Assembly (NCBI RefSeq): GCF_014857925.1
Contig: NZ_JACYVZ010000033.1
Location: forward strand, 1-32,079
Length of the DNA: 32,079 nucleotides
From: Cysteiniphilum marinum
GTDB lineage: Bacteria > Pseudomonadota > Gammaproteobacteria > Francisellales > Francisellaceae
Direction of reading: 5' to 3'
Under the pieces are notes generated by a model that saw nothing but the letters and a program-made list of their open reading frames with translations, did no database searches and was not told the origin of the DNA. A program made the translations under genes and the position numbers. Shown here piece by piece: positions 1-10,284 of the stretch; within the stretch, counting starts at the first letter, position 1, and every line of letters starts with the position of its first letter.

Positions 1-72
1 ATGTTTGCCTGACATAATTTTTGTTATCTTGTGAATGATATTTAACTATGCTGGTTACCATATTTCATTTAC

Positions 73-786
73 TCAAAACCGGCAAAGATAAATGTCGCCG
101 ACCGGCAAAGATAATTGTCGTTCAATATTTTTTTGGATATTTTTTGTTTTTAAGAAGTTGGGAAGAATATCTGGTTTTTTGTTTAATAATTTTAAAGAAT
201 TAACCACATAATGTGACTGATTATCAATCAACATTACTTTTCCGTTGATTTTACCAACTATTTTTCCACTTAATTCATTGTTAGATATCTGTGTGATACC
301 TTCAGGTCGATACATCATTTTAATTTGTGAATGAATGGCAATTTGCATCCCCCCACTTATGTTTGGTTTTTTCTTTGCTTTATATGGACCTGGAATGGTT
401 TCAGGAGGAGCATCTTGAAATTCTAGATAAAATAAAGTCTCTCGATCTTTTGGCAGTTTCGCTCTAGTTTTAGGCAATATAATCACGCGAAGAGGTAATT
501 CATCACTTTTTGGCGGCACGATGGAGAATTTAGGTGATACAATAAAAAAATGATTCATCGAATCTTTTTCAATTTCAGCTGGTTTTAATGGATTACTTGA
601 TACTGTCCATGCTTCCAAACCATAGCTTTGTTTTTTGTCACTGTTATTTACATAGACATTGGCAAAGTTATCTTCCGCATGATATATCAATCGAGTAAAA
701 GTAGGGGTCACATGCGATATAGCAAGGCTGCTTGACAGTATAAATCCAAAGTAGCTGATTGCTTTTATTGCCTGAATTAATTTCAT
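73..786 (-). CDS. Periplasmic fimbrial chaperone (PapD/FimC family), probably C-terminally truncated
   Basis: This is a PapD-like periplasmic chaperone that would cap pilin subunits and deliver them to the usher. An N-terminal signal-like hydrophobic segment (about residues 8-24) is followed by the first Ig-like domain, with the conserved early Arg in TRLIY, and DRETLFYLEF, which matches the family DRESLFW-type strand. The subunit-anchoring Lys sits in IAIHSQIKMMYRP. Domain two starts normally (NGKVMLIDNQSHYVV). The final 15 or so codons come from the tandem repeats at 78-120, and the usual closing strand with an INDYGG-like motif is absent. It is the last gene of pilin-usher-chaperone and starts 44 bp after the usher stop. 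The family call is firm. The truncation is inferred, and the protein may not fold or function. Confidence 0.8.
   Translation of the reverse strand: MKLIQAIKAISYFGFILSSSLAISHVTPTFTRLIYHAEDNFANVYVNNSDKKQSYGLEAWTVSSNPLKPAEIEKDSMNHFFIVSPKFSIVPPKSDELPLRVIILPKTRAKLPKDRETLFYLEFQDAPPETIPGPYKAKKKPNISGGMQIAIHSQIKMMYRPEGITQISNNELSGKIVGKINGKVMLIDNQSHYVVNSLKLLNKKPDILPNFLKTKNIQKNIERQLSLPVGDIYLCRF
78..120. repeat. Two tandem 20-bp repeats, probable insertion-sequence end
   Basis: Two copies of accggcaaagataaatgtcg (78-97 and 101-120, the second with one base changed) are separated by 3 bp. Multiple short repeats next to the tip are typical of the ends of IS21-like elements, which is established family knowledge. 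The repeats supply the last codons of the chaperone reading frame, and that protein then lacks the usual chaperone C-terminus. I infer that a mobile element lying mostly to the left of the window inserted here. The transposase itself is not visible, so the family assignment is tentative. Confidence 0.5.
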
Positions 787-830
787 TATTTATCTCCTCC
801 TAAAAACTGTGTTATATTAACTTCATTATG

Positions 831-3305
831 CTAGGTTCTTTTGCTTTCTCTAACTAAGGTAATTTGTTGGTCTGCTTTGAAAGGTTGCAGTTTTACTTCA
901 TCAAGTAATTTATTATGTTCATCATAGAGATCGATCGTATCTCCTTTTTTAGCTATTGGTAGATAATAAAGGCTTTTATAAACAAACTCTGCTGATAGAT
1001 GCTCGTTTTGATCATAAATATGATCAACATTCGGATATTGACTAACATCAATAAATAAAGAGTTACCTAATTGACTTTTAAATGTGCGGTATAAAATGGC
1101 ACCTTCCACCGGTGAACCATTAGCTTGATAACGTTTAAGCCGACCATTTTGGTGTTTCCCCTCATGTAACTGAATTCTATTATGTTCATAGGGTTGCAAA
1201 CCATCATAAATCCCGTAACCTTCTGCATTAGTGTAGTTATTGTAATCAACGTGAACACCAGAAACCTTCTGAGTATTGACTATTGCAAATGTTTTTCCTA
1301 GAGATTGTGTGAATATAAATCCTGTTGGTTGTGTATAAACTACCGTTCCAGATAATGAACCATCTAATGAGTATTCATCTTCATTTCTAAGACTACCGTT
1401 GAAGTTGATAAAGGTTACATTCGTATTAAAGCTAACTCCAGCATTGAGTGATTTATTTTGCTCATTGTTGGCAGATTGGCCTTTTTCTTTAGAGATGCTA
1501 GCACCAATATTTCCAGAGAACTTGCCTGTCTCACTACTATAACTATAAGATGGGTTAAATGTTACCTGACTGTTATCATAGGTAGTCGTATTAGATAGCA
1601 TGTGCTGATCATTTAGGCGCCATGAGAATGTCAAAGATAGACTTTTATTTATCAAACCTGAGTCAATTCCTGAGATTATTTTACTTTGGTTATAGTTCAA
1701 AGACCAGTTAAAATTTTGTCCAATAGATCCAGTGAGTAGTAAACTTCCAGTTGCTTGCGAAGAACCATCCCAATTGTTAGAAAAGGTAGTAGAAATATCT
1801 AAATTAAATCGATTGAACAAAGATTGTTTTACACTCAATTCCAACTGATTTTTAGTGTGTTGTAAACTATCGGTTGTCTCTTGTATAGCATTTTGTAATG
1901 AGATATATTGCTTAGATTCATAAATGTAACCAACGATATTAAGGGATGACCCGATTTCATTAAATGACTTGTAATAAGTAATATGTGAGCTAAACCCATT
2001 GTAGGTATGATTATTTAACGCTGATTTAAAGGTCGCATGAATTTCTTGTAATGAGATTCCACCAATATTTCCCAAATTAACTGTTGTGCCTAAAGATTGA
2101 GACAGATAGTCTTGATTTAAAAAAATGCCACCGTAAGGGGTAAAGTAGTTATTTAGTCCATAATCAAGCTCACTTTCTGCAAATATAGGCGTTAATTTTT
2201 GATGGTCTTTGATTGATCCCAAACTCATTGTGTAATGATACACACCAGGATACAGTGCATTAGAAACAATTTGATAAGGTATACTTGTGCTTGTTTTAAC
2301 ACCATTGTCATCTGTAATAACTTGAGTAATACTCTCTGCTCCAATCGTATTATAATCATGAATAGCATACGGGCCTGGATTTAATTTTTTTTTGTATATC
2401 AACTGACCTCTTTGATATAATTCTAAGGTGATTGGTCCGTTAGCTACTCCAGTAATTTCTGGCTTGAAAGTATGTTGATAGGTTGGCAGCATATTAATAT
2501 CATTCTGTAAAGTTGCTCCGTAAAATGAAAGTCCACCAAAAATCTGACTAGGCAATTGATTATAACCAAGTATAAATTCACTTTTGAGTTTAGGCAGAAT
2601 CGTATTAGCATAGAGGTAGGATATATTATGCGTATTTTGGCTTTTGTTGAATCCATTGCCAATGCTTTTAGAAAAACCATTGTTAAACTGGCTATAAAAC
2701 TGCCATTTACCCCAATTATATTTAGCAATGGTTGAATTAAAAAAACTATAATTTTTTATGTCATGCGTTTTTTGTGAAGCTAAGCTTATACCATAGGTAA
2801 TATCGCCGCCACTAATACCAAATTCCCACTGTTTAGGATCAGCATAAGCTGATGCTTCTGAATCATATAAATATCCATCAGCTACTGTTAAGTTTAGATT
2901 TTGTTTAAATTGATCATAATGATAACTCACATAGGGCAAACTGTCTTTTGTAATGGTGTAATTTAATTTTTTTAACAACTTCAGAAACTTAGGTTTCGCA
3001 TGAATTTGGTTAATAAATTCTAATGGAAGTTTGATTTGGACTGTTTTGTTTTTTGACAATGAACTAACTATATAATAGCTACCGATATACTTACCATTAA
3101 CCAATAAATCTAAAAAATATTGCCCTACGGAAAGGTCACCTAAAAATTGTGCGTCAGTGCTAGAAAAATCTTTAAAAAAGGAGGTATTGATTTTCAGCTG
3201 ATTTTTAGTTGCACCATTGACATAGCTAAAATGCAATAATGCACAGATACTAAGTAAACACAATAATTTACCATTGAACCCAATCTTCACTAAAATTCTC
3301 CCCAT
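831..3305 (-). CDS. Outer-membrane fimbrial usher (FimD/PapC family)
   Basis: This is the outer-membrane usher of a chaperone-usher pathway, which receives chaperone-subunit complexes and secretes the growing fimbria. The 824 residues match the usual 800-870. A signal peptide (about 1-31) is followed by an N-terminal chaperone-binding domain (INTSFFKDFSS, DLSVGQYFLDLLVNG). A long Asn/Ser/Gly-rich beta-barrel follows. The plug-domain region is recognisable around 280-350 (GPITLELYQRG, LNPGPYAIHDY, TDDNGVKTS). The end carries C-terminal usher-like beta domains (VEGAILYRTFKSQLG). It follows the pilin after 153 bp and precedes the chaperone. The ATG used has no clear Shine-Dalgarno, but the signal peptide starts directly after it. 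The reading frame is intact, unlike that of the chaperone. Base composition is AT-rich compared with the housekeeping genes to the right. Confidence 0.9.
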   Translation of the reverse strand: MGRILVKIGFNGKLLCLLSICALLHFSYVNGATKNQLKINTSFFKDFSSTDAQFLGDLSVGQYFLDLLVNGKYIGSYYIVSSLSKNKTVQIKLPLEFINQIHAKPKFLKLLKKLNYTITKDSLPYVSYHYDQFKQNLNLTVADGYLYDSEASAYADPKQWEFGISGGDITYGISLASQKTHDIKNYSFFNSTIAKYNWGKWQFYSQFNNGFSKSIGNGFNKSQNTHNISYLYANTILPKLKSEFILGYNQLPSQIFGGLSFYGATLQNDINMLPTYQHTFKPEITGVANGPITLELYQRGQLIYKKKLNPGPYAIHDYNTIGAESITQVITDDNGVKTSTSIPYQIVSNALYPGVYHYTMSLGSIKDHQKLTPIFAESELDYGLNNYFTPYGGIFLNQDYLSQSLGTTVNLGNIGGISLQEIHATFKSALNNHTYNGFSSHITYYKSFNEIGSSLNIVGYIYESKQYISLQNAIQETTDSLQHTKNQLELSVKQSLFNRFNLDISTTFSNNWDGSSQATGSLLLTGSIGQNFNWSLNYNQSKIISGIDSGLINKSLSLTFSWRLNDQHMLSNTTTYDNSQVTFNPSYSYSSETGKFSGNIGASISKEKGQSANNEQNKSLNAGVSFNTNVTFINFNGSLRNEDEYSLDGSLSGTVVYTQPTGFIFTQSLGKTFAIVNTQKVSGVHVDYNNYTNAEGYGIYDGLQPYEHNRIQLHEGKHQNGRLKRYQANGSPVEGAILYRTFKSQLGNSLFIDVSQYPNVDHIYDQNEHLSAEFVYKSLYYLPIAKKGDTIDLYDEHNKLLDEVKLQPFKADQQITLVRESKRT

Positions 3306-3385
3306 AAAGATCTTTTTACTAGCGCCGCCTCAAAACGCATAAAACATCATTCAATGTTAGATTATCTTTCACACTAAGCTGTAAT

Positions 3386-3424
3386 GGATGGATAAATAGA
3401 CACCTAGGTAAATCCGTGGCATCC
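3386..3424 (-). promoter_or_regulatory. Possible stem-loop between pilin and usher genes
   Basis: On the minus strand the pilin-usher spacer has GGATG and GGAT facing ATCCATCC, which can form an imperfect stem around an AT-rich loop. Hairpins in this position often protect the pilin mRNA and lower usher expression. That role is only inferred here, and the stem is short. Confidence 0.2.
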
Positions 3425-3458
3425 TGCTTTGATCACATAGATGTTATCGGCGTTCCTC

Positions 3459-4034
3459 TTAAGATGAAGTAACAGTAAAGTTAACTTGGGCCTTCGCTGT
3501 ACCAGTACCAAGTCCTCCTGCACCGGCATCAACAACTGCAATTAATTGTGCTCCATAACGCAATGATTCTGCGACCGTTTGTCCTTTATTTGGATTAATT
3601 ATAGATAGTGGGTCTGCTGGAGTACCACTCCCTACTGCGTTAGAACCAGCACCAATAATTTGAAAACCGATTGTATCGTTGCCACCTGATTGCGTGTTTG
3701 CAATCCAAGTCGAATGGCTACCATACTCTGCAAAAGTAAATTTTGTCTGCACTCCGCTTGCAACGGTCGTACTACAGCCTAATAAATTGATATCAAACAT
3801 TTTTGTTGAAGATAATGAAGTTCCTGCTGTAACTTTGGAGCTCGATGTGTAGCTAGTACCAAAATTAATTAGACCATTAATAACACTTCCACCACCAACT
3901 TGAATGCTACAATTCAGATTATTTATAGTCCCAGAAAGATCGATGCTGCCCTTACCATAAGTTGTGGTGGTAGCATAAGTTATACCAAACAATAAACTAG
4001 TTAACCCCATAAAAACAGCTGTTTTTTTCATCAT
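3459..4034 (-). CDS. Fimbrial major subunit (type-1 pilin family)
   Basis: This is an exported pilin of the classical fimbrial family, expected to polymerise by donor-strand exchange. I chose the ATG at 4034 (MMKKTAVF) because GGAG sits 7 bases upstream and a clean signal peptide follows (hydrophobic 7-20, cleavage near TYA-T), giving 191 residues. The frame is open for 21 more codons upstream, but without a ribosome site. The mature N-terminus has an alternating donor-strand-like stretch (YGKGSIDLSG), then two Cys spaced like the family disulfide (NNLNC and LLGC). A terminal beta strand GTAKAQVNFTV resembles the conserved pilin C-terminus, although the usual penultimate Tyr is missing. It is first in the operon, ahead of usher and chaperone. 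It could be a major or minor subunit, but its first position favours major. Confidence 0.82.
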   Translation of the reverse strand: MMKKTAVFMGLTSLLFGITYATTTTYGKGSIDLSGTINNLNCSIQVGGGSVINGLINFGTSYTSSSKVTAGTSLSSTKMFDINLLGCSTTVASGVQTKFTFAEYGSHSTWIANTQSGGNDTIGFQIIGAGSNAVGSGTPADPLSIINPNKGQTVAESLRYGAQLIAVVDAGAGGLGTGTAKAQVNFTVTSS

Positions 4035-4151
4035 AATAACTCCATTAATTCCTTTGATTGTATTTCTGTTAGCCTGTTCAATTTCAGGAGCATGCATGGT
4101 AATAAAAACATTTAATTTAAAAATGTATTTATTAAATTTTTAATAAAAAAT

Positions 4152-4180
4152 ATTATATATTTATATGTATATCGAATTAA
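4152..4180 (-). promoter_or_regulatory. Candidate sigma-70 promoter for the fimbrial operon
   Basis: On the minus strand there is a perfect -10 TATAAT (4152-4157), 17 bases from a weak -35 TTAATT (4175-4180). It lies about 120 bp upstream of the pilin start inside very AT-rich DNA, the kind of sequence nucleoid silencers bind. The match could be fortuitous because of the composition. Confidence 0.35.
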
Positions 4181-4234
4181 AATGAACAGTTACCAAGATT
4201 CTAACTTTCAATACTTCCATTACATAAAAGTATA

Positions 4235-4256
4235 AGCAACAATTTTTATTGTTGCT
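4235..4256. other. Perfect hairpin in the purA-pilin intergenic region
   Basis: AGCAACAAT and ATTGTTGCT are perfect 9-bp complements around a TTTT loop. It lies in the 458-bp gene-free stretch 4098-4555. It might help terminate purA transcription or bind a regulator upstream of the pilin promoter. No uninterrupted U tract follows on either strand. Apart from this hairpin, the promoter and the repeats listed next, I see nothing else in that stretch. Confidence 0.35.
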
Positions 4257-4421
4257 AAAGCATATAGATTGCTTTAACAGAGTGAATTTCATAGCATACT
4301 AATTTAACAAAGTTGCAATAGCGTTTTATGAGCTTACTACGTATCGGTATAACACTTCACATATTTCGGACCATAGTTAGAGTCATAAAAAATGTTAAAC
4401 TGTGTACCAAGTTAGAAACTG

Positions 4422-4475
4422 CCCTTTGGCTTAAGCTCAGGGTGCAGTTAACATTAGCTGAGCACAAGTCAAAGC
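4422..4475. repeat. Inverted pair of a dispersed REP-like repeat
   Basis: Two arms, tttggcttaagctcag (4426-4441) and the reverse complement of ctgagcacaagtcaaa (4458-4473), match at 13 of 16 positions and can form a hairpin. Both belong to a dispersed family with the core cttcgacttacgctcag; other copies lie at 4503-4525 and 29322-29343. The pair sits just downstream of purA and could act as its terminator or mRNA stabiliser. Confidence 0.5.
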
Positions 4476-4502
4476 CTTCATAAGTTTATTGACTGCATAT
4501 TC

Positions 4503-4525
4503 ACCCTTCGACTTACACTCAGGGC
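4503..4525 (+). repeat. Dispersed REP-like repeat copy
   Basis: The stretch cccttcgacttacactcagg is the best match to the core seen, reversed, at 29322-29343, with one core base different. It lies 31 bp after the purA stop. Such short cttcgac...ctcaggg sequences recur between genes in many bacterial genomes. Confidence 0.5.
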
Positions 4526-4555
4526 ACAACAGCAAATAGCAATATCGCGAAGACT

Positions 4556-5857
<1,302 letters not shown>

Positions 5858-5879
5858 TCACTTTGCTAATTACAGTAGC

Positions 5880-5908
5880 ATGTTAAAGATTTTTGATAAA
5901 CTTGACAA
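5880..5908 (-). promoter_or_regulatory. Sigma-70 promoter for purA
   Basis: On the minus strand, -35 TTGTCA (5903-5908) and -10 TAACAT (5880-5885) are separated by exactly 17 bases, about 30 bp upstream of the purA GTG. Both hexamers are close to consensus. I see no obvious PurR-type operator. Confidence 0.55.
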
Positions 5909-5993
5909 ATAAAATGCTTGAGTTTTTGTCTTGTCATGAACCACTATGCAATGATGTGTAAATGATCTGCACGGGTGAGGGATATAATTAAAA

Positions 5994-6010
5994 CTCAACT
6001 CATTCTTGAG
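5994..6010 (-). terminator. Candidate intrinsic terminator after recX
   Basis: On the minus strand CTCAA and TTGAG form a 5-bp stem with a 7-base loop followed by TTTTAATT, about 35 bp beyond the recX stop. The stem is weak, but its position between recX and the purA promoter fits. Confidence 0.35.
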
Positions 6011-6044
6011 ATGCATTGCTATCTACAGCCAACGACTCTGTTCA

Positions 6045-6488
6045 TCAACTTGAAACAATCTCCAACGCCATGCTTAAGCTATGACCTTGGCGTTGCAGAT
6101 ATTGCAAGCGTTTTTGTTTCTCTTTTAGATCTTGCGCTTTATCGTGATATTTTTTTTCATAACATAATTGTGCTTGTTCAAACCAATCAATATCCAACGC
6201 GTTAAGTACCTTTTCAAAAATAGAAACATCTATACCTTTTTCATAAATAATCTTTTGTTTAATCCTCAATAATCCATAATGCTTGTATAAAGCACTTTTA
6301 ATCATAAGCTCGGCACAACGCTCATCTGACTGCCAATTATTATCGACGAATTCTTGTAATAAGCTTTCAATCTCAGTCAATGAAATATGGTTACGTTGAA
6401 CTAATTTTTGCTTTAGTTGTGCATAGGAATACTCTTGTTTGGATAACAAATAGAAAAGGTAATCGCGTTCGTTATTATTCTTCGGCAT
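6045..6488 (-). CDS. recX: Regulatory protein RecX
   Basis: RecX is a small cytoplasmic modulator that binds RecA filaments and limits their extension and activity. The sequence shows the helical repeat pattern of the family: [20 protein letters not shown], then [21 protein letters not shown], then [17 protein letters not shown], and a final basic YQ-type helix repeat near the C-terminus. I chose the ATG at 6488 ([10 protein letters not shown], 147 residues), which overlaps the recA stop by 14 bases. An in-frame ATG at 6518 would give 157 residues, and neither has a clear Shine-Dalgarno. Overlap with recA implies translational coupling. Confidence 0.85.
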   Translation of the reverse strand: MPKNNNERDYLFYLLSKQEYSYAQLKQKLVQRNHISLTEIESLLQEFVDNNWQSDERCAELMIKSALYKHYGLLRIKQKIIYEKGIDVSIFEKVLNALDIDWFEQAQLCYEKKYHDKAQDLKEKQKRLQYLQRQGHSLSMALEIVSS

Positions 6489-7503
6489 CGCTTGATACTG
6501 ATTTATCCTTTGCCGCATTCGGTAATAACGCGGTCATTAATGCTTCATGCAAATTCTCTTTAACCTGTGGGTTTTCTTTCAAGTATACACGCACATTATC
6601 CTTGCCTTGCCCGATTCGATCACCGTTGTAGCTATACCAAGCACCGGCTTTATCGACGAGGTTATACTTCACCCCTAGATCAATCAACTCTCCTTCAAGA
6701 GATGTCCCTTCACCATAGAGGATATCAAACTCTGCCTGCTTAAATGGTGGTGAGACTTTATTTTTAACGACTTTAACCTTAGTCTCATTACCTAAGATTT
6801 CATCCCCCTTCTTAATCGGGCTACCACGACGAATCTCTAAACGCACTGACGAGTAAAACTTCAGTGCATTACCACCTGTGGTTGTCTCAGGATTGCCAAA
6901 CATTACACCAATCTTCATACGAATCTGGTTAATAAATACCACCAATGTATTAGAGCGCTTGATATTGGCTGTTAATTTACGTAAGGCTTGTGACATTAAG
7001 CGCGCTTGTAAGCCCATATGTGAATCACCCATTTCACCTTCAATCTCAGCTTTTGGCGTCAAGGCAGCAACTGAGTCAACAACAACAATATCAACACCAC
7101 CTGAACGTACCAACATATCGGTAATCTCAAGCGCTTGCTCACCTGTATCGGGCTGTGACACGATTAGGCTTTTAAGGTCAACGCCCAAAGCTTCGGCATA
7201 AACTGGATCAAGCGCATGCTCAGCATCAATAAAAGCAGCTGTTCCGCCATTTTTTTGACACTGTGCAATCGCTTGTAATGTTAACGTTGTTTTACCTGAA
7301 GATTCCGCGCCATAGATTTCAACAACACGACCTTTTGGTAAACCGCCAACCCCTAAAGCGATATCTAAACCAATGGACCCTGTGGAAATTACTTCGATAT
7401 CTTTAGCCAAATCAGTATCACCCATACGCATAATGGAGCCTTTACCAAATTGTCTTTCAATTTGTGATAACGCTGAATTTAATGCTTGTTCTTTATTGCT
7501 CAT
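6475..7503 (-). CDS. recA: Recombinase RecA
   Basis: RecA forms ATP-dependent filaments on single-stranded DNA for homologous recombination and repair. The Walker A motif GAESSGKTT lies at residues 65-73, and the polymerisation motif is near the N-terminus. The catalytic Glu region is [10 protein letters not shown], Walker B is [15 protein letters not shown]-binding loop L1 is [18 protein letters not shown], and loop L2 runs from [22 protein letters not shown]. The 342 residues end in the usual acidic tail. GAGGAAG is 5 bases before the ATG. A clear CTG-N10-CAG LexA box is absent upstream, so SOS control through a canonical LexA is not supported by what I see. recX follows in overlap. Confidence 0.98.
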   Translation of the reverse strand: MSNKEQALNSALSQIERQFGKGSIMRMGDTDLAKDIEVISTGSIGLDIALGVGGLPKGRVVEIYGAESSGKTTLTLQAIAQCQKNGGTAAFIDAEHALDPVYAEALGVDLKSLIVSQPDTGEQALEITDMLVRSGGVDIVVVDSVAALTPKAEIEGEMGDSHMGLQARLMSQALRKLTANIKRSNTLVVFINQIRMKIGVMFGNPETTTGGNALKFYSSVRLEIRRGSPIKKGDEILGNETKVKVVKNKVSPPFKQAEFDILYGEGTSLEGELIDLGVKYNLVDKAGAWYSYNGDRIGQGKDNVRVYLKENPQVKENLHEALMTALLPNAAKDKSVSSDAEE

Positions 7504-7590
7504 AAACTTCCTCGAATAGATAAATATGTAAGATTTAAAACACGGGAATTAATGTAACATTTATGTGGAATGAACAAAAGGGGTAATACT

Positions 7591-7980
7591 CTACACTCGA
7601 CAAAAAGAAACATTATAGCTTGTGGCATCTGGCGTTGGTGCGCTAAAGGTAATCATCTTTTGCAAATCACCATAAACCTCTACTGGCGTCCACGGTTGTG
7701 GCTGACCAACATTAAAGCCGCTTTTATCTAGCCATTGCACTTGATACTGGAAGTTTTGAGTTGCTGATTTTTTGTTTTGCACCAACACTTGCCCTTGAAT
7801 CGTATCACCTGCTGATGTTCGTACTACTGGTTGCATGGCTTTTAGCTGACCAAAGCCAGAACCAAAACTCTCTGCAGATGTTGCATTGGCAGGAATTGTA
7901 ATACAACGACTAGCACACCCTGTTAACCCTAACGCTAACAAAGTGGCAATACTTGCATATTTAAGCTTAATCATATCCAT
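7591..7980 (-). CDS. YcfL-like lipoprotein (DUF1425)
   Basis: This is a small predicted lipoprotein. I chose the ATG at 7980 (MDMIKLKY, 129 residues) because AGGAG lies 9 bases upstream. An alternative upstream start would add 14 residues in front of the signal sequence without a ribosome site. The signal peptide ends in a lipobox LTGC with Cys22. The rest, including the stretch GQVLVQNKKSATQNFQYQVQ and PWTPVEVYGDLQKMITFSAP, follows the pattern of DUF1425 (YcfL) proteins, which are periplasmic beta-sandwich lipoproteins of unclear role, linked in E. coli with the lpoB/ycf region. Its place here between rpoD and recA differs from that. A final Cys in VSFCRV may pair with an early one. Confidence 0.75.
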   Translation of the reverse strand: MDMIKLKYASIATLLALGLTGCASRCITIPANATSAESFGSGFGQLKAMQPVVRTSAGDTIQGQVLVQNKKSATQNFQYQVQWLDKSGFNVGQPQPWTPVEVYGDLQKMITFSAPTPDATSYNVSFCRV

Positions 7981-8038
7981 TTTTATAACTCCTTTGATAC
8001 GCAAATAAATAGCATTAGCCAAAAATCAAAAGCAAAAC

Positions 8039-9949
8039 TTATGATGATTCAGATAAGAAACTCTTTAACGTTTCTGATCGCGATGGGTGTCTTAACTTAC
8101 GCAGTGCCTTTGCTTCAATCTGACGAATACGCTCACGTGTCACATCAAATTGCTTACCAACTTCCTCTAAAGTGTGATCAGTGTTCATATCAATGCCAAA
8201 GCGCATACGTAATACTTTTGCTTCACGTTCAGTTAGTGTGCTTAGAATATCTTTAGTTACTTCACGCAAACTCTCACTTGTCGCACTATCCACTGGTGAA
8301 TCAGATACTGAATCCTCAATAAAGTCACCTAAGTTAGAATCCTCATCATCACCAATTGGCGTTTCCATCGAGATCGGCTCTTTGGCAATCTTCATAATTC
8401 TACGAATCTTATCTTCCGACATATCAATATGTTGGCTTAATTCCTCAGGTGTGGCCTCTTTACCTGTTTCTTGTAAGATCTGACGCGAGATACGATTCAG
8501 CTTATTAATTGTCTCAATCATATGCACAGGAATACGAATCGTGCGCGCCTGATCGGCGATTGAACGGGTAATTGCTTGGCGAATCCACCACGTTGCATAG
8601 GTTGAAAACTTATAACCACGACGATATTCAAATTTATCAACCGCTTTCATCAAACCAATATTACCCTCTTGAATTAGATCCAAGAACTGTAGTCCTCTGT
8701 TGGTGTATTTCTTAGCAATCGAAATCACCAAGCGCAAGTTTGCCTCAATCATCTCTTTCTTTGCACGTCGGGCTTTTGCTTCACCTACTGAAATGCGTTT
8801 GCTCGCTTCACGCAAATCATAAATTGACATATCCGCGCGATCTTCAATTAATCCTAGTTTCACCTGAATTGCTTTAGCATCTTCAAGCACATTGACAAGA
8901 TCTGGATGCTTATCAATACAACTATCTAGCCAATTGGTATCCGTTTCACGTCCTTGAAAACGCGATACAAAATACTGCTTCGGCATTTTGCCTTTTTCGA
9001 TACATAAACGCATAATTTTGCGATCATGCCCGCGAATTTCAGTTACCAAACCTCGAATTGAGTTAATCATGCGGTTCAGCTGTGCACTGGTATAACGCAT
9101 GCTTAAGAACAATGCAGACACTTCGCTAGCCGCATTAATATATGCCTTGCTACCTACCTCTTGATCTAGTAAGTAATTAAATTTAGCTTCAATCTCGGCA
9201 AATTTTTGCGCTGCCACCTCAGGGTCAGGTCCTGTATCTTCCGCAGTGTCTACCGTCCCACCACTTGATTCCTCGTCATCATCAGAACTACTTTCTTCTG
9301 TTTGATTTTCTTCTAACGTTTCTTCTGGATTATCAAGCATTGATCCAACATCTGTACCTGAGGCATCAATTTCATCACCCTCATTAAAACCAGAGATTAA
9401 ATCAGAGAATTTAATAAACTTATATAATGGTGTTTCTTCTCTTTCCTCATCCTCAAGTTGCATATGCTCTTCACGTGCTGCATCTGTTAAATCCTGATAG
9501 CGCCCTAATAACGACTTAATGACATAAGGATATTCGGATAATGCATTAAGCACCTCTTTAGTACCATGTTCAATCCGTTTAGCAATTTCGATTTCACCTG
9601 AGCGTGTTAACAGATCAACCGCACCCATCTCACGCATATACATTCTAACAGGGTCGGTAGTGCGCCCAAAATCACCATCAGAAGATAAAGCTTGCACCGC
9701 GTCATCATCTGATGTGTTCTCTGACTCAGCTTCAAGCAATAACAAATCTTCCGCATCAGGCGCTGATTCAAATACCTTGACACCGACATCATTGATCATC
9801 TGAATTACTTCTTCAATACGCTCAGGATCGGTAATTTCATCTGGCAAATAATCATTAACATCAGCATAGGTCAAATAGCCTTGCTCGCGTCCTAACGCTA
9901 GTAACTCTTTGATTCTTGAGAGTTGTTGTTCTTTTGTTTGATCTGACAT
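8039..9949 (-). CDS. rpoD: RNA polymerase primary sigma factor RpoD (sigma-70)
   Basis: This is the primary sigma factor that directs core RNA polymerase to housekeeping promoters. Region 1.1 is at 1-80, region 1.2 begins [16 protein letters not shown], and there is a large non-conserved insert (about 130-370) with a very acidic Ser/Asp/Glu stretch near 200-240. Region 2 includes [35 protein letters not shown] and the -10 recognition helix [12 protein letters not shown]. Region 3 has [15 protein letters not shown]. The region 4.2 helix-turn-helix is [20 protein letters not shown], for -35 recognition. The length of 636 is normal for a gammaproteobacterium. GTGAG precedes the ATG. It closes the rpsU-yqeY-dnaG-rpoD cluster, separated from dnaG by 335 bp that contain a structured repeat. 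Confidence 0.98.
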   Translation of the reverse strand: MSDQTKEQQLSRIKELLALGREQGYLTYADVNDYLPDEITDPERIEEVIQMINDVGVKVFESAPDAEDLLLLEAESENTSDDDAVQALSSDGDFGRTTDPVRMYMREMGAVDLLTRSGEIEIAKRIEHGTKEVLNALSEYPYVIKSLLGRYQDLTDAAREEHMQLEDEEREETPLYKFIKFSDLISGFNEGDEIDASGTDVGSMLDNPEETLEENQTEESSSDDDEESSGGTVDTAEDTGPDPEVAAQKFAEIEAKFNYLLDQEVGSKAYINAASEVSALFLSMRYTSAQLNRMINSIRGLVTEIRGHDRKIMRLCIEKGKMPKQYFVSRFQGRETDTNWLDSCIDKHPDLVNVLEDAKAIQVKLGLIEDRADMSIYDLREASKRISVGEAKARRAKKEMIEANLRLVISIAKKYTNRGLQFLDLIQEGNIGLMKAVDKFEYRRGYKFSTYATWWIRQAITRSIADQARTIRIPVHMIETINKLNRISRQILQETGKEATPEELSQHIDMSEDKIRRIMKIAKEPISMETPIGDDEDSNLGDFIEDSVSDSPVDSATSESLREVTKDILSTLTEREAKVLRMRFGIDMNTDHTLEEVGKQFDVTRERIRQIEAKALRKLRHPSRSETLKSFLSESS

Positions 9950-10013
9950 TAAAATCTCACTTCTTAAGTTTCTTAACTACTTATTTACTGAAATTATGCA
10001 CTTTCTCTCTTTC

Positions 10014-10130
10014 AACACCCCGCCTCGCAAGCTAGGCACCCCTCTTCACAAGAAGGGGGATGTAAAATCAACCTTTGCCCAATTCCCCTCCTTCACAGGA
10101 GGGTGGCAGCCGCAGGCTGACGGAGTGTTT
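10014..10130. repeat. Palindromic multi-hairpin repeat between dnaG and rpoD
   Basis: The two ends (aacaccccgcc... and its imperfect mirror ...cggagtgttt) face each other. Inside are four short stems: GCCT/AGGC near 10022, CCCT(C)TTC/GAAG(G)GGG near 10040-10059, CCCTCC/GGAGGG at 10086-10104 and CAGCC/GGCTG at 10107-10119. This pattern of stacked GC-rich hairpins in an AT-rich 335-bp gap (9950-10284) is that of a REP- or MITE-like mobile repeat. On the rpoD mRNA it would lie in the leader or act as a partial terminator after dnaG. I see no gene in the rest of the gap. Confidence 0.6.
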
Positions 10131-10284
10131 TTAAAGTCATAGCTTTTTCTAAAATGCGTAACTTCAGTTATTTACATCGCTAAGCGCGCGCATGAAAAGC
10201 GACCTATCAACGTCCAAATCACATCGATGATCACATCCAATACGCTTACCCCTTTGGCGATTTAGCAACATAAATCAAGTGTAG

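Noticed and set aside
4328-4483. 51-codon plus-strand ORF between pilin and purA
   Set aside because: It has no ribosome site, an odd composition, and half of it lies in the REP-like repeats.
6878-7201. Plus-strand ORF inside recA
   Set aside because: It lies wholly antisense to a highly conserved gene and resembles no protein.
7504-7590. LexA box upstream of recA
   Set aside because: No CTG-N10-CAG palindrome was found in the 87-bp gap.
9950-10284. tRNA or small-RNA gene in the dnaG-rpoD gap
   Set aside because: No T-loop (GGTTCGAATCC-like) or cloverleaf was seen; the structure fits a repeat element instead.
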